Assembly (NCBI RefSeq): GCF_022581195.2
Contig: NC_061463.1
Span: forward strand, 248,001 to 312,000
Direction of reading: 5' to 3'
DNA length: 64,000 bases
Source: Helicoverpa zea
Taxonomy: Eukaryota; Arthropoda; Insecta; Lepidoptera; Noctuidae
Positions 20,816-33,017 of the stretch are shown piece by piece (position 1 is the stretch's first letter; each line of letters begins with the position of its first letter). The translations under genes and the position numbers were made by a program. A model generated the notes under the pieces. It searched no databases. It worked only from the letters and a program-made list of their open reading frames with translations, and was not told where the DNA came from.

Positions 20816-22779
20816 GTCCCGGAGCCAGTGCGCTTGTGACATCAGCATTCACGTAGCGAACTCACACATGCCCATTATTCTATCATTTTCCTCAAATACA
20901 TGCTTACCATTTAATGTCTGAATTAGGTAATGTTAGGCTACAATTAAAAGATACCTACTTACCTCTAAGCATGTTCAGGCTACCTAATGCCAAGGTATCT
21001 CTACTGCCAAGGTATATCCCATCTTTGTTCCTTCTGGGCCCCTTTTGAGTGCCAGTGTCCGAAGAAAATCTTCCGCACTATGTATAATGATATGTCCTGC
21101 GCAGCTGGCTGGTCACCTTGAGAGGCGCCGTGACCGGTAGCATGAACTGCATTACTATTTTGTTTAGTTGGAGGGGTAAAGAAGTGTTCCTGTAACGTAA
21201 ATTGCCTAGCTTTAAGTACCTACAATACATTTTATATCTAGTCTCAAGTGGCAGCCATCATAGCGTTGCCTTTGACCAATTACCTCCTTGTACAAATAAA
21301 AGGAATGTGAAGTTTTAAAGGATGAACACCTTACCTTATTTTAAGTTTTTCGGAAATTGAAAGTAAATAATTAATTTTAAAAATTTGAAAATATATTCTA
21401 TGATGAAGCGATTGGAGTGCACCTTGTGTCCTACTGCGTGCTGTGTTCCACATGTCCTGCAGTCGCGGAGGTGTCTGTCCCGGACGTATTCCCGTGCACT
21501 GGTGCTGCCATTTCCGACGCTTTCTCACTCTGGACCTGGTAGTCCAGCTGTGGTCTTAGACAGCGACTAGTCTGTACATGTCCGACATATCGCTTCAGTA
21601 GGTATCAGCTATTGGTAAACATCATTAATTTCGCCATGTGTTGCCAACCACTGTTACCATTTAGTTATCGAGTTTCCTTTATCGCGTAGTTAAAACAATA
21701 GCTAGGTAAAAAAAATCCGTTAAAAACCCATTTACGTAATTAAGCTAAATTCGGATATCGTCGAGGATATAGGCAATAGGCATCGAACACAAACGTCACG
21801 CGTCTCTCAGTCGGCAACAGTTTATCAGTTAGGTACATGACCTTATGCCATGCCTATTGCCTGTTGCATGAAACAAGCCTTTCATACTATTCATGATTAG
21901 GTTATTTTTCCTCCCGGTAAATTGTATTGTGTTATCTAATGACCTATTTATTACATAATAATATACCTAAAGGACAATGCCGGATTTTGTATGGACCCTG
22001 TCCCCACCCACCAACAGACTTGAAACTAGTGTCATCGGAAGCGCATCCTTCGATAGATCATGATTATCAAAACGATTTACTCCAAATGTATGGGGTTTTG
22101 GAAATACACGCCATTTTAGAATCCTTAATAATCAATTGACTTCAAGTTTGTTAACCAATTACTCAGAGTTGCGTGGACCGATTTTGATTATTTTTGTTTT
22201 AATGCTAAGAACGTGTCTTAGCGTTAGTTCGATATCATTTTCAACGGGATCTATTTAGCAACTTTTGAGTTATCACCGGTTAGAATGATAATTGGTTTAA
22301 TGATTTTGTATGGACCTTTACTGACTCCAACAGAGTTGAACCTAGTGTCATCAGAAGCGCCTTATCTGATAGATATTTTTTTACTATGACGACATACTTA
22401 CTCCAAATGTTTGGGGTTTAAGATATATTCGACATTTTAGTATCCACAATTAACGTAACGTTAGGTTAGGTTAGTAGGTGTATAAATCAATTACTCAAGA
22501 CTAAGCCGATTCTGATTATCATTTTTTGTTGGACAGAAGCTACCTCAAGTGTGTCCCATTATAGTTTCATCCAGAACTGACTAATAATTTTTTGAACCCA
22601 GTTTGATACTTAGTAAATAGTTTAGTTACGACCAAAACTTACTTATTGAAATAAATAAATAAAATATTTTAAAACAAACCCATATTTTATATGAACTCAG
22701 AAATGTATAAATCCAAAAAAAAGTCATAGAAATCATTTCTCATTTCAAAAAATCATTTCTCTTAAGTAAAAATCTATAT

Positions 22780-22953
22780 TTACTAATATTATAAATAGGA
22801 AAACTTTGTTTTTTGTAATGGATAAACTCAAAAACTACTGGACCGATTGTAAATATTCTTTCACCATTAGAAAGCTATATTTTATCCCGGTGCGGGGAGT
22901 AGCTCCCACGGGAAGCGGGTGAAACCGCGGGAAAATGGCAAGTCATAAATATT
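22780..22953 (+). mobile_element. Helitron-like fragment
   Basis: It runs from TTACTAATATTATAAATAGG to GGGTGAAACCGCGGGAAAAT. It shares GGGAGTAGCTCCCACGGGA, TATTTTATCCCGGT and TTTCACCATTAGAAAGCTA-type blocks with the opposite-orientation copy at 30165-30340. The GC-rich palindrome near the end resembles a Helitron terminus. Confidence 0.5.
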
Positions 22954-23060
22954 GACATTAATTATTTAACGTTACATCTAAAAAAGAACACATGGTTAAG
23001 GAATAGCTGAATGGTTAAGCGGCCCATGTTAAGCTACCTAACTGACAATCGTCCTCTTAA

Positions 23061-24706
23061 CCCTACAATGCATGATTTTTTTAAATGTTGTCAATAAAAT
23101 ATATGTGGTTTTATATAGTGTCTAGAGATAATTTATAATAACAATAACCATTAAACTTTATTAATTTTGAAGATATTTATTTTTTTAATTCTGTTCCATA
23201 TGTGGTACAGTATGCATTGCCATTAATATTTGGCTCTTAATTATGAACAATGAAAATAATTATATGTTTAGTTTTACAATAACAATAGCTCTACTTATTG
23301 ATGAAATTAATAAAAACAACTGTTGTCTTTGTTCAAACACAACTCAACACGACACTTTCCGCATGATAAATATTTTTTTCCCTTGCATTGGGAATATTTA
23401 CACCGTTGCCTTCTAGCTCTATATAAGAAGATGACCAGTCCAGAAGTACAAACTGACATCTCGAGAGGGAAGGATTGCTGCATTTCTTCTATTCTTCTTC
23501 TCAATCATGTCTTCTATGGCAGAAGACGGTCTTCCTCGTTTTTGTTCGTAATGATGGACCACACATACATTTCCTTGCGCACATCTGTTCTTCCACTGAT
23601 ATCTCCCTCTTAGGTATACTCTGGCATTTCTTTTTTAGACTTTCTATTATTGGCCTTATTTTATGGAGGCGATCGTATCCTGGATGACATAATGGTGTTG
23701 TAAGGAATTGTCGTTGAAGTGCAGGGACTGTCTTATCTCTTCAAAATGATTCACGGTCATAGTCTCTCTTACTAAAGGTTTACCTGACTCAGATCCCCAG
23801 TACATCCGTATATTAGCCAATGGAGCAATGCTCATAAGCCTAAAAACTTTTTAAATTCTTATGTGGTGATACAGAACGGTTTAGATGGGTCTCTTTGGAT
23901 GCTGAATTTATGAATTTCATCAACCATGTGGGTTAGTAGGTCATCATCAAAAAAATATAAAAAATATTGCAATGGAGTATAGATAGTTGTGATTGGCGGC
24001 TCTAAAACTGTATGTCCAGAAAATTGTTTCAATGGAGGAGTTGTTTTCTACGAAGGGAGTGGTATAGTAAGTAGCAGAAAATGGTGCATGCCTGGTAGTC
24101 TCAATATCATTTTCAGAGCCACTATCTGCAGTCATTTGGTCAAAGTTTTCTCTGATTTTTGCCATGTCATTATCATTTTTCGCACTCGAAAAGTCTAGAC
24201 CGTCTTCGCTCCCCGATGGTATATCTAAATACTGCTCAATCAACTCATTAGACACTACCTTCTTCGCCATTATCTGTAATAAAATTCAACTAAAACAACA
24301 ATTAGATGTGAAGTAATGCATGGTGTACCATATCTGGAACGTTTAAATAAGTAGGTATATTAGTACATAAAACCGTAATAATTAAAAAAAAATAATTACC
24401 TTCGTTTAGTATACACTATTACCAATGTTAACTTATTTTTTTCCACTTAGAATTATGGTTAGAAATATTTTATCTAGATTTTTCAATTTACGCAAACCAC
24501 GAATTCCAATCGATCGTTCAACTTCTGTACAAATCAATATCAATCGATAGCTTACGCCATCCAGTGCATACATTTGTCATTAGTAAACTTTTGCTAAGGG
24601 CTTAAAAAATATTCCGTAGGTCAATAGATGTCGCTAAGTATCTTTAAATAATCAGGAGACTGCTTATTTTGTCTGTACCAGATATGGAACAGAATGCATT
24701 GTAGGG
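23061..24706 (-). mobile_element. Internally deleted piggyBac-like element, TTAA target
   Basis: Terminal inverted repeats CCCTACAATGCAT start at 23061 and end at 24706, each bordered by TTAA (23057-23060 and 24707-24710), the diagnostic piggyBac target. Subterminal copies of a GTTCCATATSTGGTAC-type motif lie near 23191 and 24670, with another near 24325. The 1646-bp element carries pieces of a transposase on the minus strand (see 23300-24270). It is non-autonomous, having lost most of the catalytic core. Confidence 0.93.
23300..24270 (-). pseudogene. piggyBac transposase remnant
   Basis: The minus-strand ATG at 24270 begins an acidic N-terminus with EQYLDIPSGSEDG, typical of piggyBac-like transposases. 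Farther on, in other frames, are RMYWGSESGKP, VNHFEEIRQSLHFNDN and GYDRLHKIRPIIESLKK, then REISVEEQM. In relatives the equivalent of SVEEQ is S(V/I)DEQ, with the first catalytic aspartate; here it reads glutamate. The core is deleted from there to RGRPSSAIEDM and the cysteine-rich C-terminal domain (RCKYSQCKGKKYLSCGKC, then VELCL and NSCFY). Frame breaks and the deletion make it inactive. Confidence 0.9.
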
Positions 24707-26109
24707 TTAAAACATTGATATTAGGTGGCATCCTGTTGGGCTGGAAGCTAACTCCAATATATTTGGATAAAGGGTGGGCAAGTGGTAAACAAATAGTAAA
24801 AAATATTATAACTTATAATGGTCGCGTCTCTGTCAGTTGAGTTTTATGCCGAAGCATTACGAAAATAAAAGTCCATATTATGCGTAAAATGACAATTGTG
24901 TAATAATATATTACTGATAATTTTTAGTCATCAATCTGCAGGCCAACAAGTTTATTTTATAACGGTTGAGTTTAACAGAATGATTTAAGAAATCAAAAGT
25001 CAAAGAAACAAACTCAAAAACTGCTGGTCAGATCTCGATTCAAGTTGTTCAAGTTGTTGTCTTTCGTTATGTAAAAAAAAATCAGCATTGTTTACTCAAA
25101 TCTAGGTAGGTAGTCGGTGAAAAACCCGAAGGGATTCAATTATGTATGGAATTAAATGTCTTATAGTTCCTAATACCCAAACATTCGGAGTACATCACCA
25201 TAGAAAGAAATGATCTGTCAAATGAGGCGCTTCTGATGACACTAGGTTCAACTCTGTTGGAGGTGATGAAGGTGTCCTTACGACATCCTACATTGCCTCT
25301 TCAAACCGATTATTTTAACTGATGATAACTCAAAAACTGCTTCAAAGATCTTGATGAAAATAAAACCGGACTAGCTTTGAGATAGTTTGTCTACATAAAA
25401 TAAATATATTTCAAAATCGGTAAACGCAACTCCGAGCAATTGGTTGACAAACTTGAAGTAAATTGATTATTAAGGAAAATAAAATGTCGGATATTTCCAA
25501 AACCCCATACATTTGGAGTTAATCGTTATGATAATCATGGTCTGTCAAAGGAGGCGCTTCCGATGACACTAGTTTCAAGTCTGTCGGTGGTGGTGAAGGT
25601 GTCCTCACGACATCCTACATTACTTCTTCAAACCGATTATTTTAACCGATGATAACTCAAAATCTGCTTAAAAAATCTTGATGAAAATTAAATTAGACTA
25701 ACTTTGAGATAGATTCTTTAAAATAAAAATAAAAACATCAAAATCGGTCCACCCAACTCCGAGTAATTGGTTTACAAACTTGAAGTTAATTGATTATTAA
25801 GGATACTAAATTGTCTTATATATAGTTCCTAAACCCCATACTTTTGGAATGTGTCTCCATAATAAGAAATGATCTATTAAATGAGGCGCATCCAATGACA
25901 CTACTTTTAAGTCTCTTGGTGGGTGGGGACGTTTTTAGGCAATGTCCTTTCTTTATGAAAATGTTCACAAAATGAAATTATATTTTTTACTAGCTTTTGC
26001 CCGCGGCTTCGCTCCCGTCAACTGACTTCTCTACTTTACCCTATTTCATAAGAACCTTCTCCTGACAATAACAAGCTAAGCTAAGCTCTCATTATTGGTG
26101 GCAGATATT

Positions 26110-27043
26110 TCATAAATAGGCTGCAAACTCCCCCCTCACTTCTGTATGACGATGTAGTAATAGCCTACTCATCGCACGTTAAAAACTTGGGTGTTTTCAT
26201 GGACTGCAACTTATCTTGGGCTAAACACATTGCAGAAGTAAGCAGGAGGGTATATTGCTCGTTTCAATCACTCAAGCGTCTCCAGAAGTTCCTGCCTTTT
26301 CCAACAAAGATTACTCTGGCTCAGTCGCTCCTCCTTCCTTTGTTAGACTATGCTGATGTCTGTTTCCTTGATGCGACTGAGGAGCTACTTGATAAATTCG
26401 AACGTCTGCAGAATTTATGCATCCGCTTCATTTTCGGCCTCCGAAAGTACGATCATGTGTCGGAATTTCGGAACCAGTTGAAGTGGCTGCCTATTCGGCG
26501 GCGTAGAGATGCTCACGTTCTTTCTTTTCTTTACTCTGTTCTTCACAATCCTCTCGCTCCAAGTTACCTTCGTGAACGCTTTGAGTTCCTCGTTCCCAGA
26601 GGCAAACCTTGTCGCTCTTCCTCATCATCACTCACTGTTCATCATGATCATTCACTGTTCGTGCTGTTAGGCTGTGGAATACCCTTCCGCATTCTATACG
26701 CGAGAGCTCATCATTGGATATGTTTAAGAGACGAGTTAGGGAACATTATTTATCAACATGACCTTTGTATATTTGTGTATATATTTGTATATATTATATT
26801 GTATATATTTCATGTAATTATAAAAGGTATATATTTAATTTATTATAAGGAATTATTCATATAGATTCTTTTTATTAGTATAAAGTTGCACATTTGCCCT
26901 ACCCCATCAAATCACTCTTTCACTCTAAGGTTGGCTGGAAGAGAACCCAACACTGGGTTAAGCTCGCCATTGTACATTATCTCTCTGTATTCAGTGTGTC
27001 TCTCTGTATTTATGTGTGCAATAAAGAATAATAATAATAATAA
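26110..27043 (+). mobile_element. CR1/Jockey-group LINE, 3' part, frameshifted
   Basis: The open frame encodes the region downstream of the RT palm of a CR1/Jockey-type LINE: AYSSHVKNLGVFMDCNLSW, then LAQSLLLPLLDYADVC, LERLQNLCIRFIFG-like text and WLPIRRRRDAHVL. No catalytic motifs are left because the 5' end is missing. The apparent start near 26187 is a TTG codon, not a real start. Near 26640-26660 a frameshift moves the expected ending (RLWNTLPHSIR, then MFKRRVREHY) into another frame. The 3' end is AATAAAGAATAATAATAATAA, a TAA-type tail. Confidence 0.82.
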
Positions 27044-27746
27044 GCCCCGCAGGGCATCTGAGGCGGATGACGGGGAGTAGCGACCCCGCGGGGCTATATA
27101 TCCGAGTGCTCCAGGGAGAGTATACTGTCCCCCATCTCCGGCTTGCCGGAGTGAAGCATGACGGGGGATAGGTCTCCCGCCTCTTGGCTTGCCTTCATCG
27201 GCCGGTCAGAGTGGAGTCGCTAGAGCAAGGTTAGTCCTGCTCGGAGGGTAGGTGCCTCGTGGTAAGTGGCGAGTGGGCCGGTGATGCTGGACCCACAGGG
27301 AGCGCGTGATCTGCGTTTAAAGTCCGCCGAGGTATCCTCACCCTTCTCAGCCGCTCATGTCCCTGTTGCCCTCTTGTTGCTTTTCAGTGACTGATTCCCG
27401 GGGGCCCAGTAAGTGAGTTGGCGAGTCTCCACCTGCCATTTTAACATGTATTTATTACATTGTCATCGGCAGGTGCCATAGTTCCCGTAGTTTTCCCATT
27501 CCTAGTCCATTAGCATCCCATTACAATAGCCCAAGTAGTTTTCATCCATAGTTAGCAATAGTTTAGCACAGAACCGGGGATTGTCCTTGGGTACATTTCT
27601 ATAGTGTATACAGGGATAATCGTCGGTTTTGTGTCACCATTTCATTAAAGTTGTCTCAAAAGGGCTTCAGCGTGTTGGCTTCGGCCCCACGTTTGCCTCC
27701 CAAAAATCCGGGACTCTATAGTCCCGAGGTCTGGTAGAGACATACA
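27044..27746 (+). mobile_element. 704-bp retroposon copy 1 with (TAA)n tail
   Basis: It starts GCCCCGCAGGGCATCTGAGG directly at the TAA tail of the LINE and ends GGTAGAGACATACAA followed by (TAA)n. It is homologous to 27760-28463 and, inverted, to 16254-16956. No long ORF. An A-box or B-box was not recognised. It may be a LINE-derived non-autonomous element that targets TAA microsatellites. Confidence 0.78.
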
Positions 27747-27759
27747 ATAATAATAATAA

Positions 27760-28463
27760 GCCCCGCAGGGCATCTGAGGCGGATGACGGGGAGTAGCGAC
27801 CCCGCGGGGCTATATATCCGAGTGCTCCAGGGAGAGTATACTGTCCCCCATCTCCGGCCTGCCGGAGTGAAGCATGACGGGGGATAGGTCTCCCGCCTCT
27901 TGGCTTGCCTTCATCGGCCGGTCAGAGTGGAGTCGCTAGAGCAGGGTTAACAGCCCACTCGGAGGGTAGGTGCCTCGTGGTAAGTGGCGAGTGGGCCGGT
28001 GATGCTGGACCCACAGGGAGCGCGTGATCTGCGTTTAAAGTCCGCCGAGGTATCCTCACCCTTCAGCCGCTCATGTACCTGTTGCCCCCTTGTTGCGATT
28101 TAGCGACTGATTCCCGGGGGCCCAGTAAGTGAGTTGGCGAGTCTCCACCTGCCATTTTTACGTGTATTTATTACATTGTTATCGGCAGGTGCCATAGTTC
28201 CCGTAGTTTCCCCATTCCTAGTCCACTAGCATCCCATCACAATAGCTCAAGTAGTTTTCATCCATAGTTAGCAATAGTTTAGCACAGAACCGGGGATTGT
28301 CCTTGGGTACATTTCTATAGTGTATACAGGGATAATCGTCGGTTTTGTGTCACCATTTCATTAAAGTTGTCTCAAAAGGGCTTCAGCGTGTTGGCTTCGG
28401 CCCCACGTTCGCCTCCCAAAAATCCGGGACTCTATAGTCCCGAGGTCTGGTAGAGACATACAA
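27760..28463 (+). mobile_element. 704-bp retroposon copy 2 with (TAA)n-like tail
   Basis: Head-to-tail with copy 1 after a TAATAATAATAA spacer. It differs from copy 1 at scattered sites, for example GGTTAACAGCCCACTCGG against GGTTAGTCCTGCTCGG. That points to two insertions into the same tail, or an old duplication, rather than an assembly artefact. Confidence 0.78.
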
Positions 28464-29559
28464 GATAATAATAACAAACACAACAAAAAAAGAATTAGCC
28501 AAATTGGTCCAGGCGTTGTTGAGTTATGTGCTTACCAACACATTTTGCGATTCATTTTTATATTATAGATAAATATAGTGCCCAGTTTTGTTTCTATACG
28601 CTTGATGTTTTTAAGGGTTCCGAGAGAAGTCAAGTTAAGTTTTGCCTTGTCTGTCTTTCCGTCCGTCCGCAGATATTCCTACATATGTTTGCTTTGCCGC
28701 AGGCCGACGACTATTGTGCTACTACTGTGTATAACGTTTGTCGTTGCTGGTGGCTGCATTGTCACTTACCGTAGCACAGTACTGCTGCTGCTCTGTCAAT
28801 TAGTTTGAGCTCCAACAAATGACGAGCGAGTCGGCCGGACTCCGGCGGCGGCAGGGGGTGCCTAGCAACGCGCCTCTAATTGGGTAATCACTGAAAAAAT
28901 ATCAGTAGATCAATCCAAAGGTTACTTCGCCAGACTGTTTGTATACAACAGGATAATGGAACCTAACGAACAAACCGTTGATTGCGGACAACTACCAGTA
29001 ATTTCCTTAAGATTTGCGAACCTTGTTACTTAGGTAGGTACCTATTACTTATGTCCTATTTTTTTTTACGTTTACGAGGATTTGAATAGTTGTGTAGTGA
29101 GTAATTCCCCTCGGAATGTGCTACTTCGCCTCTGGACGTTAAGGCGTTTTGGTTTCACGCGATTTCAATTTAAATAAAAGTGTTTAATACGCTTCTTCGA
29201 CCGATCCCCTAGAATTCTTACCTACATTTTTCTATTGTTAATATTGTAACAGTCCTATTTCTCATTATATCATTTTATACAGTCCACCAAGTTTAATTAT
29301 CATCCGAATCATCTAGACATCTACTCATCATACTGAGCTATCGTCGCGTTCAAGCATGTTTCAGTGTAGTGCTTTAAGAGACATGGTCTTTTTATTTGAA
29401 AAAACAAAAAGATTGATATTACTAAATCCATGTGTAAAGTTATGAAAGTATGACGATGTAATTTTCCAACCCCCTATAGAGATATGTTTCTTTTTAACGA
29501 GATGTTTTTCGAATATATGTTTGTATGTGTTAGTGAGTATGTATTTATACAGGTTTATA

Positions 29560-30095
29560 CAGGGTGGCCCTTCCATAGGCGTCCAAAAGAAAAATTTAGA
29601 AGCTCTATGCTATGAGGGTATCCGAATCACCCCCAAGTATTTTCAGCGATTTTTTGTACTTTAGGAGCTAGAATTATTATTTTTTGTCCGTAATTTCCAT
29701 TTCAACATTATTTTTTCTATTTTATAAAAATAATAAAAAAAAAAATATATTATTCGGGGTTTATTATTTTTTTTTAAGCCCTTAACATTTTTGGCTACTG
29801 AACTCCAACAGTAATTTTGAACTTCAGATAAAATTTTATGTAAGTTCTAGAATGTTTTTTTTCAGTTGTTAGATACTATGATGATGATTAATTACACAAA
29901 AAAAAAACATCTGTAAACGTTAGGAAAAAAAAGATAAAATAAAAAAAACAATGTTGAAAATGTGGAAAAAAAATTAAAAAATCGCTAGCTCCTAAAGTAC
30001 AAAAAATCGCTGAACATACATGGTGGTGATTCGGATACGCCATAGCAAAGGGCTTCTAAATTTTTCTTTTGGACGCCTATGGATGGGCCACCCTG
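29560..30095. mobile_element. 536-bp MITE, CAGGGTGG ends, TATA duplication
   Basis: The left arm CAGGGTGGCCCTTCCATAGG from 29560 and the right arm ending CCACCCTG at 30095 are complementary over about 100 bp, including TAGGCGTCCAAAAGAAAAAT and GTACTTTAGGAGCTAG. TATA flanks both sides (29556-29559, 30096-30099), suggesting a 4-bp target duplication. The AT-rich interior has no ORF. Confidence 0.85.
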
Positions 30096-30164
30096 TATAG
30101 AGACTTAGAGAGCCTAAACGGCATGATGAATTTGAGCATGAGCTTCTATTAGCTATATATCGTA

Positions 30165-30340
30165 CTAGCCGTTTTCCCGCGGTTTCACCCTCGTCCCGTG
30201 GGAGCTACTGCCCGTACCGGGATAAAATATAGCCTATGTTACTCGTGGATAATGTAGCTTTCGAATGGTGAAAGAATTTTTAAAATATTATAAAGAGGAA
30301 ATTTTTTAAAGTTTTCCTCTTTATAATATTAGTATAGATA
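30165..30340 (-). mobile_element. Helitron-like fragment
   Basis: It begins CTAGCCGTTTTCCCGCGGTT and ends AATATTAGTATAGAT. It shares several blocks with 22780-22953 in the opposite orientation. Near its end AAAGAGGAAA and TTTCCTCTTT form a local palindrome. It is directly followed by the 25-bp minisatellite. Confidence 0.55.
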
Positions 30341-30350
30341 TGTAACAAAA

Positions 30351-30704
30351 ACTTAGATACGTCGGCAATTGGTAAACTTAGATACGTCGGCAATTGGTAA
30401 ACTTAGATACGTCGGCAATTGGTAAACTTAGATACGTCGGCAATTGGTAAACTTAGATACGTCGGCAATTGGTAAACTTAGATACGTCGGCAATTGGTAA
30501 ACTTAGATACGTCGGCAATTGGTAAACTTAGATACGTCGGCAATTGGTAAACTTAGATACGTCGGCAATTGGTAAACTTAGATACGTCGGCAATTGGTAA
30601 ACTTAGATACGTCGGCAATTGGTAAACTTAGATACGTCGGCAATTGGTAAACTTAGATACGTCGGCAATTGGTAAACTTAGATACGTCGGCAATTGGTAA
30701 ACTT
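30351..30704. repeat. 25-bp minisatellite, 14 perfect copies
   Basis: The unit ACTTAGATACGTCGGCAATT plus GGTAA repeats 14 times from 30351 to 30700 with no substitution, then ends in ACTT. Perfect identity suggests recent expansion, or collapse/expansion in assembly. Each unit holds the palindrome CAATTG. Confidence 0.97.
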
Positions 30705-30999
30705 GTTTAGCTTTTTTGAAGCGTTACTTTTTTATTATTTTTATGAAACAGAAACATTTTATCATCTTTAAGTAGGTCCCGACGAGTTGAGTACACATTA
30801 GTAAATGTGTATCTGCTTTTTAAAACAAATAAAAATTTATATAAATAACAGTCTAACAAGTTGTAATCAGGCTCGTGTTAGAAGTTTTGTTATTGCTATT
30901 CTTCATTGTATAAGTAAGCATGATTCTTGCGTGGCGTATCTTCCGGCGACACAATACATGTTGCTCTACTCTCCAAATAAATATAGTTCTTTGCCTCAG

Positions 31000-32640
31000 A
31001 ATGTGATTGCTCGTTGTTTTTTTCAGGCGAATTCTAATTAGGTACTCATAAGATGCTGATTTCCAAAAGGTTTTTTGAATGGAATTATTGGAATTATAAT
31101 TTTCCAGACTCTAATAAGAATTGTAAAAATAAATTCCAATATTTTATTGTAAATCAATCTGTAAAAGTAAGGCCTTAAAATGTTTTGCGTAGCGCAAGGC
31201 GACGTTCATGGGAAAATGATTTAGTGAAAACTATAATTGCTTAAAGGGTTTGTTGGAAGCTTGGCTAGAAATGTTGAGTGCCTGATACTGTGATACAGTA
31301 ATGTCCAGGTGAGTGGCACACGTCCGCGGGGCGGCTGTAGCGCGGGCAGGCCGCGCGCCGTGAATCACCGCGCACTTACTCATAGGCGCCGCGCACCTGA
31401 CGACTACTCCTCATTCTCCTTTCTACTAAACCGTTTAACCGCTTTCATCTACTACAGCAAAACACTATTCATTGAATTTGTCGCTAATTATTCAGTTTCA
31501 GGTGCAGCAAAGTATTAAGCAACTTAGTTTTGTTTGAATGTGAAAATGAAGGTTGTATGTACCTATTTATTGAGTGTACATAATTATCTAACTATCTGAA
31601 GTATCTCTTTTAAAATTATTTAATATCACAAAACTGTTAAAAAGCTGTACATATGGAAATACATTATATCCGTAAGAACCGCACAAGTTTGCAAATCATG
31701 AAAAAACAAAACAGAATTCTTGCATCTAAATGTTATGAATGACTTGGCGTTGTAAAGGCAATGACTGCGTTCTTACGTTTATTACTGAAAGTACTGAATA
31801 TGATTGACTCGACTTTTATTTGCAAGATTTACATTGTATTTTATCATTAGGTATGTTGTAGTGAATTCTAGAATCTGATTCTTAATTTCTACGTGACAGC
31901 TGTTAACTGCGTCGCCTGTACACGCGAAAAGGATTAAAATATATCTTTCAAGCAAGATAAATATTTTTTTTTATTGATAAAATGTTAATTTATACCTAAT
32001 ATATTTTAAGAAGAGCCGTTTGGCCAAATGTTGCTTATAAAGTAAAACAAAAATAGTTTTGTAAACCTCTGATGCTCGTTTTCAAAATCGAGGCCTAAAT
32101 GTCTCTCCTGTAATGTTTAGGTAGAACTTATTTCAGGTTATTCTATAACTTGAAAGTGTAAGAATTAAAACTTATCTATTTTAATATTTTTTTCTATATT
32201 AGAAAATGATATAATATCGTGTATTCTGACTCAACATTTTCGAAATCTTAACTAACTTTACTTCCTACTAAACTGTTTTCTGTTTTCCTTCCTCAAGCAA
32301 GCTTAAATCAGTATTTCCATTCAGATTATATTAAGTAGTAAAAATATGTTCGTATGTAATATTATTATAATATAATTGGTAAGTGCGGGATCTCCGTTTT
32401 AAACTTTTGTATCATCTTATAATGTTATTTACCTTTTACTTTCATGTGTCAGCATGTAAGTATATATTAATTCTATGATACTTGTGATAATTTTTAGAAA
32501 TCATAAGTTTGAATCGAGAATTTGTTTCGTCTTACAAGTGCTTACTAAGTCTGAATGAAATAGTAAGCACTTGAATGACTATATTTGATGTGTATATGTT
32601 ATGTGTGGTATACTCACTTAATTGTTGATGGACCAGGAAG
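31000..32640. other. Intergenic stretch without recognised gene
   Basis: AT-rich non-coding sequence with a GC-rich patch at about 31310-31400. CAGGTGAGT at about 31305 is an isolated good donor-like motif after ATGTC; without a supporting exon it is not called. I recognised no transposon here. Confidence 0.4.
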
Positions 32641-32676
32641 ATGAACAAAGTAAATCACCATTTGGTAAAAAACATT

Positions 32677-32682
32677 TTTATT
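32677..32682 (-). terminator. Candidate poly(A) signal for the 33.0-kb gene
   Basis: AATAAA on the minus strand, about 335 bp past the stop at 33018-33020. Confidence 0.45.
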
Positions 32683-33017
32683 TAACAATTTTCCGAGACC
32701 TGCTCGAACATTCAGTTTACATAGCTGCGCCTGCGCATGACTTGTAAAACTTCACAATTACAAAACAATTAACACTAGGAAGTCACAGACTTGTCAACAT
32801 TAAATACTTATATCTAAACTTGTAACACTAGCGGCAACAGAGGGCTCTCGGCCGGCCGGTTCACAACCATCAATAAATAATAAATAACGTGCGAGCATCT
32901 GTCCATGGCTTGTGGCTCGTGGCTCGAGCTAGCTGCACTCGCGGTCTAACTTATTGGAATGGAGTGGAATGCATAGGAACTGGGGGTGCCCGCTGCGGCG
33001 CGGGCCGGCACTCGCGC

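Larger units (their letters stand above)
21969..25950. mobile_element. ~4-kb inverted-repeat element built of ~310-bp subrepeats, with piggyBac inside
   Basis: The left end (AAAGGACAATGCC at about 21969) faces the right end (GGCAATGTCCTTT, ending at 25950). Behind each end lies a head-to-tail series of ~310-bp units: two on the left (about 21985-22300, 22308-22620), three on the right in opposite orientation (about 25180-25480, 25500-25790, 25800-25950). Shared blocks include CTAGTGTCATCGGAAGCGC, CTCCAAATGTATGGGGTTTT and GACTTCAAGTTTGTTAACCA. The centre holds a deleted piggyBac (23061-24706) and a Helitron-like fragment (about 22780-22953). No ORF of its own is apparent. Confidence 0.75.
25993..28570. 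mobile_element. Moth repeat split by nested insertions
   Basis: The left piece, about 25993-26100, starts CTAGCTTTTGCCCGCGGCTT and includes AGAACCTTCTCCTGACAATA. The right piece, about 28465-28570, contains AATTAGCCAAATTGGTCCAG and ends near ATTTTTATATTATAGAT. From memory these are the two halves of one ~250-bp Helitron-like moth repeat. They are here separated by about 2.4 kb of inserted LINE (26110-27043) and two copies of a 704-bp retroposon. Confidence 0.55.

Noticed and set aside
21331..21570. Possible zinc-knuckle fragment (CRTCGTQH, then HKVHSN) on the minus strand
   Set aside because: The reading needs an open frame only about 30 codons long, and no retroelement context was found.
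22441..22490. TTAGG-type telomere repeat
   Set aside because: Only about two and a half units (TTAGGTTAGGTTAG) occur inside a dispersed repeat, too few for a telomeric tract.
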